Part shown: positions 55,062 through 63,073 of the stretch, piece after piece
How the letters are laid out: each line of letters begins with the position of its first letter
How positions within the stretch are numbered: position 1 is the first letter of the stretch
Source: Leucobacter sp. UCMA 4100
Lineage (GTDB): Bacteria; Actinomycetota; Actinomycetes; Actinomycetales; Microbacteriaceae
DNA: 64,000 bases
NCBI RefSeq assembly: GCF_027853335.1
Contig: NZ_JAFEUS010000002.1
Span: 372,001-436,000 of the forward strand
Direction of reading: 5' to 3'
Made by a program: the position numbers and the translations under genes
Notes under the pieces: generated by a model
Seen by the model: the letters and a program-made list of their open reading frames with translations, nothing else
Database searches by the model: none
Told to the model about the DNA's origin: nothing

Positions 55062-56132
55062 TTACGAACCAATCGCTCCAGCCGAAGGCCGCACGACCGG
55101 CACGATGCCCGTGCTCGCTTCAGGCCCCTCGTCAACACGCAAAGAGCCACGCAAGAGCGGGGTGAGCACGACGAGCATGTCGAGCACCTCAAGCCCCTCG
55201 TGGCATGTCACCTGTTCACCGGTCACAAACTCGTACAGTGCCGTCTCGTCGGCCACAATGACGTTGGCAAGCAGCTGCGAAGCTCCCGTGGTGGCAACAA
55301 TAAACTTAATTTCACTCGCGTGAGCAAGGGACTGGCCAAAGGCCTCGACCTTATCCATGGGCGCCTTAAACCACACGAGGGCTTCCATACGCAGGCCGAA
55401 TACCGCCGGAACCACCTCCGTGCGCGGGTGCATAAGCCCCCTTGCCGTGAGCGACTCCATACGTCGACGCACCGTGGCCGAGCTCACGCCCAGCTGGCTC
55501 GCGAGCTGCGCAACCGGCATTCTGCCGTCGTGCAGCAACAGGTCGATGAGGGCGTCTTCTTCCTCTGAGATCTCACCTGCCAAGTCAGCATCGACCTCGG
55601 CGGTCTTCTTGAGCGCTTGTTGTTGCTCGCTCGTCAAGATTCCGGGCTCCCAATCGTGGCCCGAGCGAAAGAACTTCAGCACCGTTACGGCGTTGATTGA
55701 AGTGATGCCGCTCATCTCAGGGATCTCACTGTAGAGCAGCTCGCGCACCGCTTCTTCGCTGCGCGGCAGCATCATGCAAGCGACATCGTTACTGCCCTCA
55801 AGCACCGAGACCGATGAGGCAATGCTCTTGCTCGCGAGCTCCCGGGCCACACCCCAGAGATCACCCGGGGTCGTCGTAACCCTCAAGACAACGGCTCTCG
55901 CGTGCAGCACCCGACTGACGTCAACGTACGTCGAAACCCTCACCAGGCCGCGGTCAAAGAGTTGTTGGCCACGCCGAGCAACCGTTCGCTCCGGTAGCTC
56001 AAGGGCCCTCGCGACCTCGCCCCAGGATGCTCGCCCGTTAATTTGCAGAGCGGCAGCAATGAGTTGGTCAGTTTCGTCGATTGTTTGCTCGTGCACGCGA
56101 AGCGCCTCACCCTTCCAACTCAAAACGGTCAT
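55062..56132 (-). CDS. Lrp/AsnC family regulator, tandem double unit
   Basis: 356 aa made of two Lrp/AsnC units in tandem, each with an HTH and a RAM-like domain: first HTH at about 18-65 (IDETDQLIAAALQINGRASW), second at about 190-240 (EEEDALIDLLLHDGRMPVAQ). Single-unit Lrp proteins are about 150 aa, so this is a fused dimer. It probably senses an amino acid or polyamine catabolite and controls the puu/pot operon transcribed next on the same strand. ATG 56132 has a TACTGT element 7 nt upstream and only a poor ribosome site, so a leaderless mRNA is likely. Confidence 0.88.
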   Translation of the reverse strand: MTVLSWKGEALRVHEQTIDETDQLIAAALQINGRASWGEVARALELPERTVARRGQQLFDRGLVRVSTYVDVSRVLHARAVVLRVTTTPGDLWGVARELASKSIASSVSVLEGSNDVACMMLPRSEEAVRELLYSEIPEMSGITSINAVTVLKFFRSGHDWEPGILTSEQQQALKKTAEVDADLAGEISEEEDALIDLLLHDGRMPVAQLASQLGVSSATVRRRMESLTARGLMHPRTEVVPAVFGLRMEALVWFKAPMDKVEAFGQSLAHASEIKFIVATTGASQLLANVIVADETALYEFVTGEQVTCHEGLEVLDMLVVLTPLLRGSLRVDEGPEASTGIVPVVRPSAGAIGS

Positions 56133-56139
56133 TTACCTA

Positions 56140-56145
56140 ACAGTA
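56140..56145 (-). promoter_or_regulatory. -10 element for leaderless Lrp regulator gene
   Basis: TACTGT on the minus strand ends 7 nt before the ATG at 56132. Confidence 0.45.
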
Positions 56146-56293
56146 ATGCACACCGGCCCTAAAGATGCGAGCACCGCGCGTTGCGGATGGCGCATTTGCT
56201 CCCTCAGCAAAACTCCCATGGCGCAATTGACCGGATTCCGAGCGAAATTGGCACCATTTGCGACTTCACCCTACGCCTCCCCCAAAGACACAC

Positions 56294-56326
56294 AAAGGGC
56301 CGCACCGAATTACGGTGCGGCCCTTT
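56294..56326 (-). terminator. Terminator of groES
   Basis: A 14-bp perfect stem (AAAGGGCCGCACCG and complement) with a 5-nt loop lies 31 nt after the groES stop; the minus-strand 3' side ends in CCCTTTGTGTG. It makes groES monocistronic. Confidence 0.85.
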
Positions 56327-56356
56327 GGCGGCAGTACGCCGAAAGCGTTGAGCGCG

Positions 56357-56650
56357 TTACTTTACGACAGCGAGAACGTCGCGAGCCGAAAGCACGAGGT
56401 ACTCTTCGCCCTGGTGCTTCACCTCGGTGCCGCCGAACTTCGAGTAGATCACGCGATCACCGACGTTAATGTCAAGGGGAATGCGGGTACCGCTGTCAGC
56501 AACGCGGCCTGGGCCCACGGCAACAACTTCACCCTCCTGGGGCTTTTCTTTCGCACTGTCAGGGATAACAAGGCCCGATGCAGTGGTCTGCTCAGCTGCA
56601 GTCTGCTGAATGACAATACGATCTTCGAGCGGCTGAATAGCGACCGACAC
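56357..56650 (-). CDS. groES: Co-chaperonin GroES
   Basis: 97 aa. The mobile loop ([20 protein letters not shown], 20 residues) and the roof/core motif [14 protein letters not shown] are standard. It caps GroEL during protein folding. GTG 56650 has AGAGGA 5-6 nt upstream. There is no groEL downstream: a terminator and the Lrp gene follow, so groEL must be elsewhere. The promoter carries a CIRCE operator, so HrcA repression is expected. Confidence 0.96.
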   Translation of the reverse strand: MSVAIQPLEDRIVIQQTAAEQTTASGLVIPDSAKEKPQEGEVVAVGPGRVADSGTRIPLDINVGDRVIYSKFGGTEVKHQGEEYLVLSARDVLAVVK

Positions 56651-56713
56651 GATGTCCTCTTTTCTTCACAGTAACAGGGGCTACGTCGAAACCCCGACGC
56701 AGTTCAGATCAAG

Positions 56714-56740
56714 TAAGCACTCTCATAGCGCGAGTGCTAA
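56714..56740 (-). promoter_or_regulatory. CIRCE element (HrcA operator) of groES
   Basis: TAAGCACTC - 9 nt - GAGTGCTAA: one mismatch from the consensus TTAGCACTC-N9-GAGTGCTAA. It lies just downstream of the -10, so HrcA would block transcription of groES under non-stress conditions. Confidence 0.93.
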
Positions 56741-56746
56741 TGCTCA

Positions 56747-56775
56747 AGTCTAGTGACACGTTAGCACTCACGCAA
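56747..56775 (-). promoter_or_regulatory. Promoter of groES
   Basis: On the minus strand -35 TTGCGT (56775-56770) and -10 TAGACT (56752-56747) with 17 nt between. It lies between the full CIRCE and a second, half-preserved copy. Confidence 0.65.
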
Positions 56776-56787
56776 ACAGAGTGACAG
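56761..56787 (-). promoter_or_regulatory. Second, degenerate CIRCE-like site
   Basis: TTAGCACTC is perfect, followed by 9 nt and GAGTGACAG, in which only the first five bases and one later base fit. It covers the -35 region. It may be a weak second HrcA site. Confidence 0.5.
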
Positions 56788-56890
56788 TTTTTCGCATTTC
56801 TCACCCCACACACTCAGGATATGTGGGAAAATGGTCGCCGGCGCGCCAGCATTCTGGCTGCACCCCCACCCCCGAAAGGACCAAGGCTCG

Positions 56891-57544
56891 ATGACAAACG
56901 ACGAGTTCCCACAGCAGAACGCGCCCGAGGAGAATCCCGCGGAAGAGGCGCAGGCTCCGGAGGCTCCCGCAACGACTCCCGCGGCAACCGATGCCCCCGG
57001 TTACACTCCTCCGGTCATCCCCTCTGCCCCTGAAGCAAGCGATCCGCTCACCCCGTCGGCTGCGCCGACGTACGCCCCTCCCGTCTTCCCCTCGGCACAG
57101 ACCACGGGCGCTCCCACCTCTGCAGAGCCTGCAGCACCGACCTATGCCGCACCGCTGACGCCGCCAGCCCCGGCAGCAACGCCCGAGGCAGCAACCGCAC
57201 CGGCATACGGCGCAGCTCCCGCGGCCCCGCCAGCGTACGGCGCTCCCGTCGCTACCGCGCCCGCGTACAGCACGGGCGTCGAAGGTACACCGCAGAGCGC
57301 CAAGACGAACGTGTGCGCAATTCTTTCACTGGTATTCGCGTTTGTCTTCCAGATCGCTGGTATCGTGCTGGGCCACGTCGCCCTCAGCCAGATTAAGAAG
57401 ACCGGCGAAGAAGGCCGTGGCCTCGCAATTGCCGGGCTCATCATCGGCTATGTGCTGTTTGCTCTCAGCATCATCGCCGTCATCGTCTGGGTACTGGTCG
57501 TCGCGGCGTTCATCGCCTCAGAACCCAGCGGCTACTACTACTAA
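56891..57544 (+). CDS. DUF4190 membrane protein with Pro/Ala-rich N-terminus
   Basis: 217 aa. Residues 1-130 are low-complexity Pro/Ala/Thr sequence with repeated TYAPP/AYGAP-like units; residues 138-205 are the DUF4190 domain with two helices (ILSLVFAFVFQIAGIVLGHV with LGHVALSQIKKTG between). The function is unknown; such proteins are often near division or secretion genes in actinobacteria. ATG 56891 is preceded by AAAGGACCAAGG. The methyltransferase gene follows after 9 nt. Confidence 0.82.
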   Translation: MTNDEFPQQNAPEENPAEEAQAPEAPATTPAATDAPGYTPPVIPSAPEASDPLTPSAAPTYAPPVFPSAQTTGAPTSAEPAAPTYAAPLTPPAPAATPEAATAPAYGAAPAAPPAYGAPVATAPAYSTGVEGTPQSAKTNVCAILSLVFAFVFQIAGIVLGHVALSQIKKTGEEGRGLAIAGLIIGYVLFALSIIAVIVWVLVVAAFIASEPSGYYY

Positions 57545-57553
57545 GCACTCGAC

Positions 57554-58786
57554 GTGCGCACTTCAACGCCCGACCCCGGATGGGAGAATCTCCTTTCCGG
57601 GGCCGGGCACTCTCTTATCGCCGAGGCAACCGCAATGCATGCCCGCGGTGAGAGCCTCGATCGCATCGGCCTGACCCTCCGCAAAGACGGGCATGCAGGC
57701 GATGTCGTCGCAGCCGCCCTCACACAGGTGCAGTTGCGCGAAAAAGCGGCCGCCAAGTTTGGTGACGCCGCAAAGAACATGCTGTTCACCCAGGCTGGCC
57801 TCGAACAGGCAAGTCGTGACGTTGTCGCCCGTGAACACGCAGCGCGCTTCGTTCGGGCCGGAGCCACGAGCGTGAGCGACCTTGGCTGCGGGCTCGGCGC
57901 CGAATCTCTCGCCTTCCTCAACGCCGGCATGAACGTGCGGGCCGTCGAGATTGACCCTTTCACCGCCAAACTCGCAGCGCACAACCTCTCGGCTGCGGGC
58001 GCTCGGGCCTCACACGAGGTCATCACCGGAGATGCAGAGCTGCTCGGGCCGGGCGGTTCAGATGCGGCGTTCTTCGACCCCGCCCGGCGCACCGCCGGGC
58101 ACCGCGACACGCGACGAATCGCCTCGCCCGATGATTACTCACCGTCGTTGACGAACGCGTTTAGCGTCGCCTCCACTCTCCCCACGGGCATCAAACTCGG
58201 CCCTGGCTTCGAACGAGAGCTCATTCCCGAAGAAGCCGAGGCGCAGTGGGTCTCGGTCAACGGCAGCGTCGTCGAGACGGCTCTCTGGTTCGGAGCCACC
58301 CGCTCTGGCGAGAACCGCCGCTCAGCCCTGCTCTTCTCAGATCGTGGCGCAGCGATCGAACGCAACGAACTGAGCGCCCCTGCTGACTCGCTCGACGCGG
58401 GAATTAGCGGCGTGCGAGAGTATCTCTATGAGCCCGATGGCGCCGTGATCCGCGCAAGACTCATCGGGCTGCTCGCAGAGCGGCTCGACGCCACGATGCT
58501 CGACGAGCACATTGCGTATATGGTCGCCGATCACCTGACCCCTACCCCGTTCGCGAGCGCGTTTCGAGTCATCGACGAGCTGCCCTCGAAAGAGAAGCAG
58601 CTGAAACGCGCCCTGACCGAACTCGATGTCGGCACGGTCGAGATCAAGAAGCGCGGCGTCGCAGTCGACCCGGCCGAACTGCGCAAGCGCCTGAAGCTTA
58701 AGGGGTCGCAGAGCGCGACGATCGTCATGACGCGCATCGGCGAGCGGCACGTGACCTTTCTCGTCGAGCGCGTGCCCACACACTAG
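57554..58786 (+). CDS. Class I SAM-dependent methyltransferase with THUMP-like C-terminal domain
   Basis: 410 aa. SAM-binding motif I SDLGCGLGAESLAF (about 108-121), acidic VRAVEIDPFTAKLAAHN motif II, and AAFFDPARR (motif IV-like) follow the pattern of actinobacterial methyltransferases with a C-terminal THUMP-like domain (about 330-405; TVEIKKRGVAVDPAELRKRL). An RNA substrate is likely from the THUMP-like part but unproven. GTG 57554 follows the DUF4190 stop by 9 nt with no clear ribosome site, so coupling is probable. Converges with tsaD, 7 nt apart. Confidence 0.83.
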   Translation: MRTSTPDPGWENLLSGAGHSLIAEATAMHARGESLDRIGLTLRKDGHAGDVVAAALTQVQLREKAAAKFGDAAKNMLFTQAGLEQASRDVVAREHAARFVRAGATSVSDLGCGLGAESLAFLNAGMNVRAVEIDPFTAKLAAHNLSAAGARASHEVITGDAELLGPGGSDAAFFDPARRTAGHRDTRRIASPDDYSPSLTNAFSVASTLPTGIKLGPGFERELIPEEAEAQWVSVNGSVVETALWFGATRSGENRRSALLFSDRGAAIERNELSAPADSLDAGISGVREYLYEPDGAVIRARLIGLLAERLDATMLDEHIAYMVADHLTPTPFASAFRVIDELPSKEKQLKRALTELDVGTVEIKKRGVAVDPAELRKRLKLKGSQSATIVMTRIGERHVTFLVERVPTH

Positions 58787-58793
58787 GCCCGCA

Positions 58794-59855
58794 CTACACC
58801 TGAATGTCGGTCACCGGCAGGGTCGAGTCGGCTCCGAACGCAAGACCCGAGGGTTCCTTGCCCGCAGCGACAAGCTGAGCGCCGAGAAACGCGATCATGG
58901 CACCGTTATCGGTGCAGAGCGAGAGCGGTGGCACGCGCAACTCGATCCCGTTTGCCTCGGCACGCTCAGCGGCGAGCTCACGCACGCGAGCATTGGCGGC
59001 GACGCCGCCTCCGAGCAGCAGCCGCGGCACGCCATGCGCCTTGCAAGCGGCGATAGCCTTCTGCGTGAGCACGTCGGCGACCGCCTCTCGAAAACTCGCG
59101 GCGACGTCGGCCACGGGAACCTCGGTTCCCTCGTCGGTGGCTTTTTCGACCCAACGCGCGACCGCGGTCTTGAGCCCCGAGAACGAGAAGTCATACCGAT
59201 GGCGTTCGAGGTCTTTGGGCAGGGTGAGGCCGCGAGGAAAGCGGATCGCGGTCGGGTCGCCCTCGGCGGCTACCCGGTCGATGTGCGGCCCGCCGGGGTA
59301 CGGCAGCCCGAGCAGCCTTGCGACCTTGTCGAAGGCTTCGCCTGCCGCATCGTCAATCGTTTCACCGAGGAGTTCGACGTCGCTCACGAGGTCACGCACG
59401 AGCAGCAGAGAGGTGTGCCCACCAGAAACGAGCAGCGCGACGGTGGGAAACTCGGCCGGGGTCTCGGCTGAGTCGATGAGGTCTGCGCCAACGTGCCCCA
59501 CGAGGTGGTTGACGCCGTAGAGTGGTTTGCCGGTCGCGAGCGCGAGCGCCTTCGCCGCCGAAACACCAACCATGAGGGCGCCGGCGAGACCTGGACCTGC
59601 CGTGACCGCGATCCCATCGAGCTCGTCGAGGGTCACGCCGGCTTCGGCGAGCGCTTGTTCGATCGTCGGGGTCATCGCCTCGAGGTGTGCGCGGGCAGCG
59701 ACCTCGGGAACCACGCCGCCGAATCGAGCGTGCTGCTCCATCGATGAGGCGACCGTATTGGCGAGCAGTGTCGTGCCCCGAACAATACCGATGCCGGTCT
59801 CATCACAGCTCGTCTCGATGCCGAGAATGAGTGGTTGCTGCGGTTGAGTAGTCAC
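58794..59855 (-). CDS. tsaD: tRNA N6-adenosine threonylcarbamoyltransferase
   Basis: 353 aa ASKHA-fold enzyme: [14 protein letters not shown] at the start, iron-binding NHLVGH with His117 and His121, [12 protein letters not shown]. With TsaB and TsaE it puts the threonylcarbamoyl group on A37 of ANN-reading tRNAs. GTG 59855 has GGAGG 7 nt upstream and overlaps the rimI TGA by 4 nt; a longer in-frame start at 59885 lies within rimI and lacks support. Confidence 0.96.
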   Translation of the reverse strand: MTTQPQQPLILGIETSCDETGIGIVRGTTLLANTVASSMEQHARFGGVVPEVAARAHLEAMTPTIEQALAEAGVTLDELDGIAVTAGPGLAGALMVGVSAAKALALATGKPLYGVNHLVGHVGADLIDSAETPAEFPTVALLVSGGHTSLLLVRDLVSDVELLGETIDDAAGEAFDKVARLLGLPYPGGPHIDRVAAEGDPTAIRFPRGLTLPKDLERHRYDFSFSGLKTAVARWVEKATDEGTEVPVADVAASFREAVADVLTQKAIAACKAHGVPRLLLGGGVAANARVRELAAERAEANGIELRVPPLSLCTDNGAMIAFLGAQLVAAGKEPSGLAFGADSTLPVTDIQV

Positions 59856-60328
59856 TCGCTCGCCTCCTGAAGCGTACGGTTGCACATGATCAGTGCGTCA
59901 ATATTGTCTGGCTGGTAGTACCCGCGCCGAACCCCGATGTGTTCGAAGCCCGAACGCTCGTACAGGGTGATCGCGACGGGGTTGTCGGCCCGCACCTCGA
60001 GAAACACGCGGGTGGCACCGAGGGCAACCGCGTCTCGCAGCAGCCGGTGAAGGAGCTGCTTACCGAGCCCGCGGCCCCGGTATGACTCGGTGACCGCGAT
60101 GGTTTGCACGTCACCGTCGCCGCCGACCGAGAGCACGCCACCGTAAGCGACGATACTGCCCTCGTGCTCGATCACGGTGTATGCGCGGTATGGCCCCTCG
60201 AGTTCTTCACGAACCATCTCCTGGGGCCAAGCCGTCGAGCCGAAGAGCTCACGCTCGAGCAGTGCGATGGCCGTGGCGTCGTCGCTCGTCGCGTCGCGCC
60301 ACACAAGCTCGGTACTGTCGGTCGTCAC
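59852..60328 (-). CDS. rimI: Ribosomal protein-type N-acetyltransferase RimI
   Basis: 158 aa GNAT fold: acetyl-CoA loop [11 protein letters not shown], and the C-terminal [21 protein letters not shown] characteristic of RimI (S18 N-alpha acetyltransferase). Placement between tsaB and tsaD is common across bacteria. GTG start overlaps the tsaB TGA by 4 nt. Confidence 0.92.
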   Translation of the reverse strand: MTTDSTELVWRDATSDDATAIALLERELFGSTAWPQEMVREELEGPYRAYTVIEHEGSIVAYGGVLSVGGDGDVQTIAVTESYRGRGLGKQLLHRLLRDAVALGATRVFLEVRADNPVAITLYERSGFEHIGVRRGYYQPDNIDALIMCNRTLQEASE

Positions 60329-60975
60329 GAAGAGACCCGCTTCACCGCGGCGGGTGCCTTGACGTCTGGCTGGCGCAGGTAGAGCGCTTCGGGAGCTTCG
60401 AACGCGGCTCCTGCCGCGAGACGCCTAGCCGCAACCTGGAGCAGCTTGGCGGCCGAGACTCGCTCGGGCCACACCTCGTGCTCGGCTGGCTCGTAGCCCT
60501 CGCGGGCTTCAATGCGTGGCCCGCCGGTGAGCACGGGAACCCCAGCCCAGTCGAGCGCGGCATAGTCGCTCACAAACAGTTCTCGTCGCTTCGCGTCTTG
60601 CACGACCCTGACCGAGGCCGCTGCCCCGGTTTCGAGTACCTCGAGCGCGGCAGCGTCGTGGCTCTTCACCGGCAGAAGTGGTGCCGCGACACCGAGCGCG
60701 AAGGTCTGCGCCGCGGCAATGCCGACGCGCAACCCGGTGAAGGGGCCGGGGCCAACGCCCGAGACCACACCCGTCACATCTTTCGGGTTCACGCCGGCCG
60801 CCTTGAGGCTCTCGTCGAGCAACGTGCCGATGACCTCTGCGTGCCCCCTGGGGTCGTCGCTCGACGCTTGCCACACCCGCCCGTCGCGGCACACCGCAAC
60901 GCTCGAGCCGAGTGACGAGTCGAACGCAACGAGCACGTGCCCGCCAGTCTCTTGAGCTGCGATCTCGACTACCAC
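60325..60975 (-). CDS. tsaB: tRNA threonylcarbamoyladenosine biosynthesis protein TsaB
   Basis: 216 aa, ASKHA-fold partner of TsaD (LVAFDSSLGSSVAV, SGVGPGPFTGLRVGIAAAQT). Scaffold of the TsaB-TsaD-TsaE complex. GTG 60975 is chosen: AAGGA is 6 nt upstream, while GTG 60993 would sit above that site. It overlaps tsaE by 7 nt. Confidence 0.93.
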   Translation of the reverse strand: MVVEIAAQETGGHVLVAFDSSLGSSVAVCRDGRVWQASSDDPRGHAEVIGTLLDESLKAAGVNPKDVTGVVSGVGPGPFTGLRVGIAAAQTFALGVAAPLLPVKSHDAAALEVLETGAAASVRVVQDAKRRELFVSDYAALDWAGVPVLTGGPRIEAREGYEPAEHEVWPERVSAAKLLQVAARRLAAGAAFEAPEALYLRQPDVKAPAAVKRVSS

Positions 60976-61460
60976 GTGATTCCTTCTTTCCACCGCTCGC
61001 CGTACCCCTCGAAGAGTATGCCGCGAGCTTCGATTGCTTCTTCGCCCGTCTCAACCTCTGCGCCGGTTTGCCTGGTGAGCGTGATCTCGAGCAGGTTCGG
61101 CAGATCGTCGATCATGCCCTTGCCCCACTCAATGACCACGGCCGCGTGTTCGAAGTCGAGATCGAGATCGTCGAGCTCTTCGGGCCCGCCGAGCCGATAA
61201 GCGTCAACGTGCACGAGCTCGGGACCGCCCCTCAGCGACGGATGCGTTCTCGCAAGCACAAACGTAGGGCTCGTCACCTGACCGCGCACGCCCATTCCCT
61301 CCCCGATGCCTCGGGTGAGGGTGGTCTTGCCCGCACCGAGCGCGCCGGTGAGCATCACCACGTCGCCCGCTTTGAGGGTCTCGCCGATCGCGACCCCGAG
61401 GTCGTGCATGGCCTCGGGGGTCGCAATCTCGGCTTCATGCCGCCAGGTCGCCTGTTGCAT
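60969..61460 (-). CDS. tsaE: tRNA threonylcarbamoyladenosine biosynthesis ATPase TsaE
   Basis: 163 aa P-loop ATPase: Walker A GALGAGKTT (39-47), VTSPTFVLAR, HVDAYRL, VIEWGKG. It resets the TsaBD complex by ATP hydrolysis. The ATG shares one base with the alr stop (TAATG). A C-terminal Trp-rich end (GERWKEGITW) is not unusual. Confidence 0.95.
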   Translation of the reverse strand: MQQATWRHEAEIATPEAMHDLGVAIGETLKAGDVVMLTGALGAGKTTLTRGIGEGMGVRGQVTSPTFVLARTHPSLRGGPELVHVDAYRLGGPEELDDLDLDFEHAAVVIEWGKGMIDDLPNLLEITLTRQTGAEVETGEEAIEARGILFEGYGERWKEGITW

Positions 61461-62599
61461 TACTCGGTTTCAACCCACTCGCGTGCCACGCGAACGCCGA
61501 TGCCGGTGGCGATCTCGTAGTTGATCGTGTCGGCGAATGCGGCCCACTCGTCCATCGAGGGCGCTCCCTGCTCTGGGTCGCCGAACAGCGTGACCGGCTC
61601 GCCAAGATCGATCTCAGCGGCCTCGTCACCGAGCGGTTCAAGGTTCATCAAGAACTGGTCCATGCTGATGCGCCCCACGATCGGGCAACGCTTGCCTCGA
61701 ATAACGGCGCTCGCCCCAGCACCGCTCAGCGCGCGACGAAGCCCGTCGGCGTAGCCGACCGGAACGAGCGCGAGACGCGTTGCGCTCGGCACTCGATAGA
61801 TGTAGCCGTACGAGACGCCGGCGCCAGCTTCAACATCGCGGATCGCCGCCACCTGCGCCCGCAGGGTCATCGCCGGCCGCAGCCCGATCTCTGCCGAGGT
61901 CTGGTCGTCGAAGGGGCTCAGCCCGTAGGTGAGCAACCCCACGCGCACGGTGTTGTAATAGAGGTGCGGTGAGGTGAGCGTCGCGGCGCTCGAAGCCATG
62001 TGCAAGTATTCGGGCTCGATGCCCGCTTCACGGAGCGCGACGATCGCGCGCTCGAACTGCTCCTGCTGCAGGCGGTCTTCGGTGTCGTTGGTGTTCGAGA
62101 TGTGTGTGAACATGCCACGCACCTTGACCAGGCCTTCGTTTTCAAGCTGCTTCGCGCGCGCAAAGAGTGATGGCCAGTCTTCGGGTGAGGCGCCATTACG
62201 GCTGAGTCCGGTGTCAAGCTTCAGGTGCAGCTCAGCAACCTTGCCAGCTTTCGCCGCAGCCGCAGCGAGGCGCTCAAGCTGAGATTCAAAACCGATTGCG
62301 AGCGTAATATCTCGGGCAACGACCTCGTCGAAGTCGCTCGAAGGCCCGTGAATCCAGCACAGCACCGGGGCGGTGATGCCGCCATCGCGCAGCGCGTAGG
62401 CCTCTGAGAGGTCGGCTACACCGAGCATCGTCGCGCCCGCTTCGAGGGCGGCTTGCCCAACGGGAACCGCGCCGTGGCCATATGCGTTGGCTTTCACCAC
62501 GATGATCACGTTGCCCCCCGTGCGGTTCTTAATGAACTGCACGTTGTGACGAATCGCGTCGAGTGAAACTTCTGCGGTGCGCAGTGCGCTGCCGGTCAT
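61460..62599 (-). CDS. alr: Alanine racemase
   Basis: 379 aa PLP enzyme, makes D-alanine for peptidoglycan. Cofactor Lys36 in VVKANAYGHG, catalytic Tyr in AGVSYGYIYR, and GRISMDQFLMNL. It starts 2 nt after acpS and ends in a 1-nt overlap with tsaE, so the wall precursor and tRNA-modification genes are tightly coupled. Confidence 0.96.
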   Translation of the reverse strand: MTGSALRTAEVSLDAIRHNVQFIKNRTGGNVIIVVKANAYGHGAVPVGQAALEAGATMLGVADLSEAYALRDGGITAPVLCWIHGPSSDFDEVVARDITLAIGFESQLERLAAAAAKAGKVAELHLKLDTGLSRNGASPEDWPSLFARAKQLENEGLVKVRGMFTHISNTNDTEDRLQQEQFERAIVALREAGIEPEYLHMASSAATLTSPHLYYNTVRVGLLTYGLSPFDDQTSAEIGLRPAMTLRAQVAAIRDVEAGAGVSYGYIYRVPSATRLALVPVGYADGLRRALSGAGASAVIRGKRCPIVGRISMDQFLMNLEPLGDEAAEIDLGEPVTLFGDPEQGAPSMDEWAAFADTINYEIATGIGVRVAREWVETE

Positions 62600-62601
62600 G
62601 G

Positions 62602-63006
62602 CTATCTCTCTTTCCTACCGTATTCAATAATCACAAAGGCCGTTGCCACCCCACCGTCGTGGGTGAGTGATAGGTGCGGCCATGCATAACCTCGCTCGCC
62701 CAGCACTGCGACGAGCTCCGGGGTCGCTGAGAAGGCAGGCTTCTCACCGCGTACCCGGAGCACCTCAAGGTCGTGCCAGTTAATGCCCTCAGAGCCCCCC
62801 AGGGCTTTGATCAGCGCCTCTTTTGCGGCGAAACGGGCCGCGAGTGAACGGGTCGGTATCTCTCGCTCGTCTGGGGTGAAGAGCCGCTCGCGCAGAGCGG
62901 GGGTTCGCGCCAGCTGTTTCTCAAAGCGTTGAATATCGACCGTGTCTACCCCAATTCCTGCCACAGCCGCGTGTGGCACGGCAGAAGACGAGGGTTCGGC
63001 ATGCAT
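62602..63006 (-). CDS. acpS: Holo-[acyl-carrier-protein] synthase
   Basis: 134 aa. Metal-binding [14 protein letters not shown] (Asp21) and [12 protein letters not shown] (Glu63) are the AcpS motifs. It moves the 4'-phosphopantetheine arm from CoA to ACP, so CoA from the divergent coaA pathway is its substrate. ATG 63006 follows TAAACT by 6 nt, suggesting a leaderless start for the whole acpS-tsaD operon. Confidence 0.94.
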   Translation of the reverse strand: MHAEPSSSAVPHAAVAGIGVDTVDIQRFEKQLARTPALRERLFTPDEREIPTRSLAARFAAKEALIKALGGSEGINWHDLEVLRVRGEKPAFSATPELVAVLGERGYAWPHLSLTHDGGVATAFVIIEYGRKER

Positions 63007-63012
63007 GCCAAC

Positions 63013-63018
63013 AGTTTA
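63013..63018 (-). promoter_or_regulatory. -10 element for leaderless acpS operon
   Basis: TAAACT on the minus strand ends 6 nt before the acpS ATG; no ribosome site fits in between. Confidence 0.5.
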
Positions 63019-63073
63019 TCGGCTCGGTAACGAGTGCGCGATGTCAGGAAGCATGTGGCACGATAGAAGCACT

